Origin: Pachypanchax playfairii
Lineage: Eukaryota > Chordata > Actinopteri > Cyprinodontiformes > Aplocheilidae
DNA: 64,000 nucleotides
Direction: 5' to 3'
NCBI GenBank assembly: GCA_006937955.1
Contig: SSNP01000065.1
Span: 2,459,615-2,523,614 of the forward strand
Made by a program: the position numbers and the translations under genes. This document shows, piece after piece, positions 57,167 to 64,000 of the stretch. The first letter of the stretch is position 1. Every line of letters begins with the position of its first letter. The notes under the pieces were generated by a model. The model was not told where the DNA came from. It made no database searches and worked only from the letters and a program-made list of their open reading frames with translations.

Positions 57167-57870
57167 GCTACGTTTACATGGGCACATTTAATCGGAATGA
57201 ATGCCCAATCGGAAAAAAAATACGTCATGTAAACATGTCAATCAGAATGTTTTGATCCGATGGAGCCTGATCAGAATGAAATTTCCTTCCGATCGAGAGG
57301 GTTTGTTTTGTCCGATCTTCATTCGGATAGACGTGCATGTACACACCCATTCGGAAAGAAAGGGTGAAAAAAGCCCACTGCGCATGCGTACAACTTCAGC
57401 ATGACGTCTTTCTGCTTTCGCAGACCCAAGTAGAAAACATAGCGGGAAGTAAACAGAAGTGGTCTGCTGGTGCAGTCATCCTGTCATCCTGCTCTCCTCT
57501 CCTGTGGCGGAGGAGCAGTAGTAATATGTATTCAGCCTCTAGCTTGGTTAATGCGACCAGTAAAAACCCAAACATAAAGGTAATCACCCGCAGAGGGTCC
57601 ATATTGGGGATAACGTGAGTCAGCTCGAGCACACGATGGGGCGGGAAAGACTCACAGAAAGGAGGGAGTTTTTTTTTTTTTTTCTTCCCCCGGAAAGACA
57701 ACTCGCTGTGCGCATGCTCAACTCATTTAACCTGATTGAGTGCCTGATGCATGTGTACTCATGGCATGATCAGATCATTTCAGTTAGTGTCCATGTAAAC
57801 AGGGATTTGGGAATTCCGATCGACCAAGATTTTAATCAGATTGGGGAAATTTGGTGCATGTAAACGTAGC
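57167..57870 (-). mobile_element. TA-flanked MITE, copy 3 (inverted)
   Basis: Same terminal repeats GCTACGTTTACATG with TA on both sides. It is inverted relative to copies 1 and 2, and its minus-strand frame reads MDPLRVITFMFGFLLVALTK in the same position. Confidence 0.82.
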
Positions 57871-57872
57871 TA

Positions 57873-58480
57873 TTGTTTTCTTTTTGCTCTTAACTTGTTG
57901 TGACATCCTCTCACAAACAGACATTACAGGGTGTGGTAAACATAATGGGAAGCTGAAATGAAGGAAATTATTAGTTAACTATGAAATATATAATATAAAA
58001 GACAACTATATATTAAAACTATAAATCAACACAAAGTAACGTTTATCAGACCTGTGTTTGGATGATTGGGAGGAAATTTATTTGATGTACTTTTAACAAT
58101 CCAGTTCAGTAAACTTCATATTTTGACAGTTTGTTGTTTTATCCTTTTCTGCACAAATACAGTATACTTGTGTAGAATTGTATTGCAGAATGACTCCATT
58201 TATCACATCTTCATTGGGTTTATTCTTGTTTTTAGCCTGGGTTTCTGGAAAGGCAATGAAGCACTGGTCATGTGGGTGTGTGTATTCCTCTGAACTGTAC
58301 TTTGAAAAATGACAGTATATCTCTGGGCATACTGTTGTACATGCTACAGTGGGATCAGCCTCAGTGTGAGGTAAAGCACTTCTTCTTTGAGAGGACAAAT
58401 AAACAAACGTCTAGACTCTTCTGAAATACAAACAGAAAAAAACTTGGTGGGAGGTAAACCTGAACACCAGGAAGGTCAGT
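57873..58480. other. Unclassified noncoding sequence
   Basis: No coding or repeat features recognised. Confidence 0.4.
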
Positions 58481-59055
58481 TTAGCACATTACAAATAAGA
58501 AGTAGGATATTAATTAATTAATTAAGAATAGACTTAAAACTTTCCTTTTTGCCCCATCCTATATTCAAGGTTAGCTTGGGTTCTCCTGAGCTTTCCCTGC
58601 AGTTATGCTGCTATTGGCTTAGACTGCCGGAGGACATACTGATCACATTTCTTCACTCTGCTGTCTCTCTTTACTCTCCATGTTTGTATTGATTGTTATT
58701 GCTGTCATTAACTGTTTCTCTGTTTATCTTTCTATAGACATGATGACTGGCCCAAATCCATTGGTGTTTGGGGTCTGAACTGACAGGAAAGAGACAGTCG
58801 GCTCAAGCAGAAGGCCGCCCATCCTGAGCCGGGTGCTGCTAGAGGTTTCTTCCTGTTAAAAGGGAGTCGTTCCTTTCCACTGTCGCAAATCATGCTGCTC
58901 AGGATGGGGGATTGTACTGAAATAACAATTCAACCCAATCGGCTGGTTCCTTAGATAGAAAATGTTTTGTTATTAATTTGTTGATTTTTCTGTAAAGTGC
59001 CTTGAAAGGACTTTGTCATGAACTGGCGCTTTATAAATAAATAAACTTGAAACTT
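58481..59055 (+). repeat. LINE/SINE-like dispersed repeat with 3' tail
   Basis: Contains GAGGTTTCTTCCTGTTAAAA, AATTCAACCCAATCGGCTGG and GAACTGGCGCTTTATAAATA with a terminal AATAAATAAA. These are, by recall, hallmarks of an abundant teleost repeat, and related copies are at 3120-3275 and 18430-19036. Confidence 0.65.
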
Positions 59056-59229
59056 AATCAAGGGAAGATGCACAGAGGTAAAACAAAAATCACTATAAAA
59101 GCAGCAATGGTCTGCCGCTAAGAAGTGAATGAACCTGATTTAAGAAGAACAATTTCATGAGGTGAAATGATGTTCAGGTGTGACTACAACAATAGCCAGA
59201 TAAACCCCGCTGGAAGCAGGGAATAGCAG

Positions 59230-59973
59230 AACAGAGGGAAAGCCTCCAGACTCACCTGCAAAGGAGGAAAGTATGCATTAATTCATTCTGCTTGTACCTT
59301 CTCAGGGTTGAGGGAGGTTTGTATCCATCTCCAACAGACACTGGAGAAAAGGTGGCAGCATCAGCTCTTGCCAATAGGTAGTCTGCTGCCTTCTCATGGT
59401 TTATGGTGCCTCTGGACCAAAAATGCAGGAAGATTGTGTCAAAACAAACAAAAAATATATTAAAGATAAAACAAAAAGGCTGAGGAGGTAGAAAAACAAA
59501 ATGCATAAAACAGGGAAACAATAGGTAGGAACAGGGGATTAAAACATATGCTCTTAAAATGGACTAAGGTGAAACAGAGACTTATAAAGCTGAGGAGAGG
59601 TGATTACTGAGGGACGACAGCTGAGGAGAGGGGAGGGGAGGCTGATCAGATGAAATGAGGAACATGGTGTGGAAAACAAACTCAGAAACAGTACAGAGGA
59701 TGATGCACATGTAAAGCAGGAGACACAGGAGGGACAAAAGTATATCTAACCTAAAAACTAAACCTTACTAAAATAAACTCAAGAAAGGAAAGAACAACCA
59801 TGAAACCAAACCAACAAAAGCAACAGGAAAAACTTCTGACTAAAACGATAAGTAAATTAACTGATGCAAAACAAGGGAAAAGGAAACTCAAACCCCCCTA
59901 CAAAATAAAACCACAGGAAATACCTGGGAAAACAAAGTAAAATCAAACAACTCTAAACCCCACAACCCTGACA
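59230..59973 (-). repeat. Possible LTR-like segment
   Basis: It ends CACAACCCTGACA, like the TGTCAGG start of the LTRs at 5331 and 43799 read from the minus strand, and is A-rich with a similar composition. The other end and a TSD were not found. Confidence 0.3.
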
Positions 59974-60120
59974 AAAGATAACTAAAGCACACAACAAGAA
60001 ACATGGGAAAACAAGAAACAATGAATGCTATCAAAATAAAATCACAGGAAACAGCTTTCTAAATTAGAATCACAGGAAAACCCTGGAAAACACATCACAG
60101 AACACATCCTCCTAGAACTG

Positions 60121-60675
60121 CCACCTTACTGCCTTTCTGACGGGCTTGGACCGGAGGCAGCACATCACCCCTGTGTTGTCCAAATTACACTGGCTTCCAG
60201 TCTGCTTCCGTATAAAATTTAAGATCCTTCTGTTGGTATATAAATCTTTGCATGCAATGGCCCCCTCTTGTTTAACACAGCTTTTACAACTGTATGTTCC
60301 AGCGCGATCCCTGAGGTCCTCTGAACAGCACCTTCTGCTTGTTCCCACTGCCCGTTACAAGACCCGTGGGGAATGGGCTTGTTCAGTTTGCGCTCCTAAA
60401 CTATGGAACCAACTCCCCCTGATGGTCCGACTTGTCCCTTCCCTCTCCACTTTTAAAATACGTTTAAAGTGATATTTTTTATCCTCTGACCTTCTCGGCT
60501 GAGGCGGTTTAACCTTTGTGATGTCTTTTTCATTGTTGTTTTTATTTTTAAAAGTTTTATCTGTCTTGTACTGTTCGATTTTAGTCAGTTGGTGTTTTTA
60601 CTGTCCTGTACAGCACTTTGGTTGGCGTTGTTGCCGTTTAAATGTGCTTTATAAATAAAGGATGATGATGATGAC
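60121..60675 (+). pseudogene. LINE reverse transcriptase C-terminus and 3' tail
   Basis: An open frame at 60146-60472 reads HITPVLSKLHWLPVCFRIKF, KILLLVYKSLHAMAPSCL and APKLWNQLPLMVR, a signature C-terminal region of abundant fish LINEs. A 3' UTR ends CTTTATAAATAAA and a (GATGAT)n tail follows at 60661-60675. Only the 3' part of the element is present. Confidence 0.78.
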
Positions 60676-60965
60676 CTTATTGTGGTGGAGGAGTTTGAGT
60701 GCCCGAATAATCCTAGGAGCTATGGCACAGCCTGGGCCCCTCCCTGGAGCCAGGCATGGAGTTGGAGTTTCATATTCTTTGCCCACCGGGCCCAGGCGGG
60801 CTTAGCTCTAACGGATGACGTGGGGCTGCCCTCCTGTAGACTCATCATCCACAGAGGGAGCCATAGGGGTCAGGTGCAGAGAGGACTGGGCGGTGGTCCG
60901 GGGCTGGAGCCTTGATGGCCCAGTTGCTGCACACAGCTTCTGGCTCTCGGGACATGGAATGTCAA
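60676..60965 (+). repeat. 5' fragment of a different LINE
   Basis: GTGGTGGAGGAGTTTGAGTG at the start and CTCGGGACATGGAATGTC at the end (LGTWNV in one frame, typical of the start of AP-like endonuclease domains) match by recall the 5' region of a teleost LINE. Similarity stops right after this motif. Confidence 0.5.
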
Positions 60966-61034
60966 AAATAAAACAACATACCCAAAAACACCACAACTTT
61001 GACATGCCTATGCCAAGAGCATAGGGAAAATAAA

Positions 61035-61082
61035 TCCTGCAATGTGGGTCAACAAGTGATTTTGTTGACCCACATTGCAGGA
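61035..61082. repeat. Perfect 21-bp hairpin with 6-nt loop
   Basis: Arms 61035-61055 and 61062-61082 are exact inverse copies (TCCTGCAATGTGGGTCAACA...), separated by GTGATT. Confidence 0.93.
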
Positions 61083-61799
61083 CTCAGACACAGACAGCAG
61101 CTATAGGTGCAAAAGTGAAAGGTTTATTTACAGTAATATATACAGTGGTGAAAATGTGCTCGGTGATCTGGTGCGCCAGGGAGAGTCTCAGAACTGCAAG
61201 GGAGAGGAGAGTTAGTTCAAGTGCCACGGAGATGGAGCTGGAGATATTGCGTGGAGATGAGGTGAATGACTCACCGGAGAGATGATGAAGGTTTTGCTCG
61301 AAGGGAGGGCAGGTCCAGTGCGGTGCTGTGCAGGGAGGTGGTGAGTCCAGGTCGGGTGAGGACGCCGGAGGGAGACAGACAGGACTTCAACTCAAGTTGA
61401 GGAGAGGAGCAGAGAAAATCCAACAGACTGTGCACACGTGCAAAACCTGGACAGAGCTGAAGAAACACATAAGTGGTAACAGGAGGCTGAATACAGAGAG
61501 GAGACAATAAACATCCTAACTAAAACCCAACCTACCAGACCAAATCAGGCAGACAGAAAAAAAAAAATCAATTCAAGGGACAAGGTAAAACAAAAAAGAT
61601 TTAAAAAAAAAAAAGAACTAAAGAAAAGTAAAGCAAGACACCATAAACACAGAAACAGGGAACAAGGACTTTCAAAGTAAGACAACAGGAAAAAAGAGGG
61701 AACCAAAAACAAAAAAAGCTTTCAAATATAAAACCACAGGAAACCCTGAAAAATACACCACTAAAATAAAACAACAAACTCAAAGGTCCCAACCTAACT
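61063..61799. mobile_element. Candidate solo LTR, boundaries uncertain
   Basis: It begins TGTTGACCCACATTGCAGG, and GTGATTT occurs directly before it (61056-61062) and directly after 61799. The start resembles the end of an LTR in inverse orientation. The right terminus CCTAACT does not obey TG...CA, so the nature of the element is uncertain. Confidence 0.35.
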
Positions 61800-61806
61800 G
61801 TGATTT

Positions 61807-62600
61807 AGCATATCAAATTTGGATCAGAGCTCATAAATCATGTGGGAGTTATAACAGTTCCTTTTTATAATGCAAATGCAAAGTTTGAGGTGAAGCCACA
61901 CCCGCATTTTTCAAGCTTAATATAATATTTTGACTTGCATCAATCCCTGTGCCTTAAGATTGTACTGACAGAGTTTGATGGTGATCCATAAAATAAATCT
62001 GAGAGTAGTTAGTTCAAACATGACAAGTGTGAAATGTCCAAAATTAGCCAGTTATTCCAAGATGGCTGACTTCCTGTGATATTTGGACCCAAGAGGTTTT
62101 ATTGTAGGTCTTGAGAGGGTACATGTGTGTACTCATTTTCATATTAATCAATAAAAGCATAGGACAGGGCATAAAATAGCTTGATAGTGAGACTTTTTGA
62201 CTCAGCCCGACCTCACGTGAAATACGACTGCATTGGTCAATTTTGAAAACGACACTATATTCAGTATGCGACCCCTATCTGTTAGCACTAACCTTAACCG
62301 TTCCGCTTTTTAATGTGAAATATTCGGCTTTACAGTGTGTCCATGTGTATCTTTACATTTTAAAGCTAACCGTTGTATTAAAATGTGTTGAATATTTAGT
62401 GGTTCATGGTTTATACACAAAGGTTAAAATATTACATATTAAAATACACATAAAACAAACATGTAGATGTTGAAAACATGTTGAGTTAATTAGTAAAGCT
62501 ATTCATAGCAATAATTTTATTTTGAAATCCAAAGGTGTTTTTTCCTTCAATGCAGTCGCCAGACATTGTCCACTAGTTGGCGCTGGTGCTGTTCCTTTGG
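61807..62600. other. Unclassified sequence before the LTR retrotransposon
   Basis: No gene seen. The 5' LTR of the following retrotransposon probably starts within the right part of this stretch; a TATA-like CTATAAAATG lies at 62650. I could not define the LTR start. Confidence 0.35.
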
Positions 62601-62826
62601 CCAGGAATTGTTATTGTTCAAGCTGCAGAGAGAAGAAGAAGAAGCCAATGCTATAAAATGCAATGTTATTCAGACAGAGACATGCATGTTAGACAGTGAG
62701 AGAACAACAAGTGCGTTGTAAACTGAGATGCAGCATTTTTCCAGTAAAGCCAAATGAAGCTGAAGTCAGATGTTTGGACATTTTTCTTTAAGAAAACGGA
62801 CGTTACAGCTAAATCCACAACATTTA

Positions 62827-62845
62827 TGGTGCCGAAAACCCGGGA
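62827..62845 (+). other. Primer binding site of an LTR retrotransposon
   Basis: TGGTGCCGAAAACCCGGGA is complementary to the 3' end of tRNA-Phe as I recall it, with one extra A. It lies just downstream of a CA that could end the 5' LTR and 74 bp before the gag start. Confidence 0.6.
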
Positions 62846-62918
62846 GCAGAAAAAGTGAAGAGAGAACTTTGTTGGGATCAAGCCGATAGCTGCAACAACA
62901 CGGAGACGAAAGGAGAAA

Positions 62919-63362
62919 ATGTCGGAGCAACTTCAAAGGCTGAAACAGAAGCGGAGCGTGCTGCGGACATCCGTTACAAAGCTGCTGCAAACTATACAAG
63001 ATGAGACAAGTAAGACTAATATAAACAGTGACCGTTTGCGGGAGCTTTTAGCCATGTTATTACAAAAAGAGAAAAACTTACAAGACATTGAACCCGATAT
63101 AGAGAAGGAGATCCCTTTGGACGAGTTAGGTGCGGACATGGCGCGGACAATTGAGTACCAGGACAACACAAACTTATGGAGGACGCGGGCAGAGATAGCG
63201 ATTGAACGGGCTGCACAGCAACAAGAACAAGCAGGGAACGCCACCGTATCAGCGAANNNNNNNNNNGAGCTCATTAGAGACAGAATAGTAGTGGGCTTGG
63301 CTGACACGAGACTGTCTGAACGCATGCAGATGGAAAAAACTTGGACTTGGAGAAAGCCGTAA
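62919..63362 (+). CDS. LTR retrotransposon gag, 5' part, with gap and frameshift
   Basis: Starts MSEQLQRLKQKRSVLRTSVT and continues with coiled-coil-like, charged sequence (LREL..MLLQKEKNLQDIE) and a run of E/Q/A residues. Ten Ns at 63257-63266 interrupt it, so the true gap length and frame are unknown. After the gap the frame ends early in a run of six As near 63334, while the continuing gag sequence is in another frame from about 63338. The break may be a real mutation or a homopolymer/assembly error. The product would be a capsid-like structural protein of a Ty3/Gypsy-type element. Confidence 0.75.
   Translation: MSEQLQRLKQKRSVLRTSVTKLLQTIQDETSKTNINSDRLRELLAMLLQKEKNLQDIEPDIEKEIPLDELGADMARTIEYQDNTNLWRTRAEIAIERAAQQQEQAGNATVSAXXXXELIRDRIVVGLADTRLSERMQMEKTWTWRKP
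63257..63266. other. Assembly gap (10 N)
   Basis: Ten consecutive Ns inside the gag frame; probably a placeholder of unknown length. Confidence 0.9.
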
Positions 63363-64000
63363 ATATGGCAAGACAATCGGAAGACATAAAAAAGCAGCAA
63401 ACTGCTCTGAGAGCTGAAAGTAATGTGATGCAAATGAATGCGAACTCTGTGGATAGAGTAGTTGAAAACAAACAGTATGACAAGACGAAATTCAAGAGCA
63501 GGAGTAAAACAGTAAAAACACACCAGCAGCTCTTCCGTAAAAGTAAAAGCTCTCTTAACACACAGTGTTACAAATGTGGAGGCTCTCCTCATCCCAAATA
63601 CGAGTGTCCAGCTAATGATGCAAAATGTCATTCTTGTGGAAAGAGAGGCCATTACCAGCGTGTCTGCAGACAAAGTAAGACAGTGCAAAGTATTGAGGAG
63701 GAAGAGGAGCAAAGTTTCTTCCTTGGATCGGTCTCCACTGACAATCAGGCATGGACAGCTGAGATAAAGGTAAAAGACTCCAAACTGACTTTCAAACTCG
63801 ACACCGGAGCAGATGTTACTGCAATTGCAGAGTCAGACTTGGCTAAACTGTTTCCAAAAGCAAAAGCGCCCATTCTCCAGCAACCAGAGAGACCTTTGCT
63901 AGGCCCTGGGAGGACACCATTAGATGTCGCAGGTTTCTCAGAGCTTCAGCTCAGGTATGGAACCAAGCAGACGACAGAGAAGGTGTACGTCGTAAGAAAT
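63338..64000 (+). CDS. LTR retrotransposon gag C-terminus and protease, open to window edge
   Basis: 221 codons without a stop. Two CCHC zinc knuckles are visible, CYKCGGSPHPKYEC and CHSCGKRGHYQRVC, which bind the element's RNA. They are followed by the retropepsin-like active-site motif FKLDTGADVTAI. The knuckle-protease order is that of Ty3/Gypsy-type gag-pol. RT and integrase would lie beyond the window, so the family cannot be fixed. It is in a different frame from the upstream gag start. Confidence 0.85.

Noticed and set aside
62919..64000. Endogenous retrovirus or functional host gag-derived gene
   Set aside because: Zinc knuckles and protease motif fit a Ty3/Gypsy-type retrotransposon with a nearby primer-binding site. 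No envelope region can be assessed, and the frame break argues against a domesticated gene.

Overview
This window looks like a teleost fish chromosome segment of low gene density. The evidence is long AT-rich introns, GT-AG splice sites, and a dense mix of Tc1, hAT, PIF/Harbinger-like and TTAA-target DNA transposons, L2- and RTE/Rex3-like LINEs, tRNA-like SINEs and LTR elements. It contains assembly Ns at 16493, 50457 and 63257-63266. I cannot name the species.

Host gene: one gene is supported. Three + strand coding exons (12382-12494, 22486-22629, 34557-34584) encode the last 94 residues of a cornichon family AMPA-receptor auxiliary protein, closest to CNIH3. They are joined by introns of about 10 and 11.9 kb. 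The first ~66 codons were not found and should lie upstream of the window. Everything else between 1 and about 35 kb is intron or flanking DNA filled with transposable elements.

Layout. 1-12 kb: a hAT element (4312-6214) carrying a nested hAT MITE and a solo LTR, each with its own target-site duplication (TSD); a GC-rich block (7.4-8.0 kb); a small hAT MITE (9557-9837). 12-22 kb: first visible cnih3 exon, a Harbinger deletion derivative (13812-14579), a Tc1 pseudogene (16500-17405), a TA-flanked MITE (19042-19741), and a Harbinger-type MITE that splits a Rex3-like LINE fragment (20352-21028). 22-35 kb: second exon, a hAT element hosting a TTAA element (25710-26769), an intact Tc1 (28527-30128), a THAP-domain DNA element (30704-32088) and the last exon. 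37-43.5 kb: a second TA-flanked MITE, then a 5.0-kb Tc1 wreck (38428-43459) interrupted by an L2, a Harbinger-type MITE, a solo-LTR-like insert and a TTAA element. 43.5-47.8 kb: a decayed LINE split by a single-LTR insertion that carries a 527-codon ORF made largely of 36-bp and 45-bp repeats. 47.4-52 kb: a 1.6-kb segment present twice, once with a second intact Tc1 and once as its empty site, joined by a single N. This is probably two alleles placed in tandem. 52-64 kb: more hAT, TTAA and TA-flanked MITEs, LINE ends, LTR-like pieces, and the start of an LTR retrotransposon (gag, zinc knuckles, protease) running off the right edge.

The elements do not work together as a pathway. Their value is that many junctions are readable, so nesting order can be reconstructed. 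The two full-length Tc1 copies with intact 340-residue transposases, and the occupied/empty allele pair, suggest recent Tc1 mobility. I found no convincing new cellular system.
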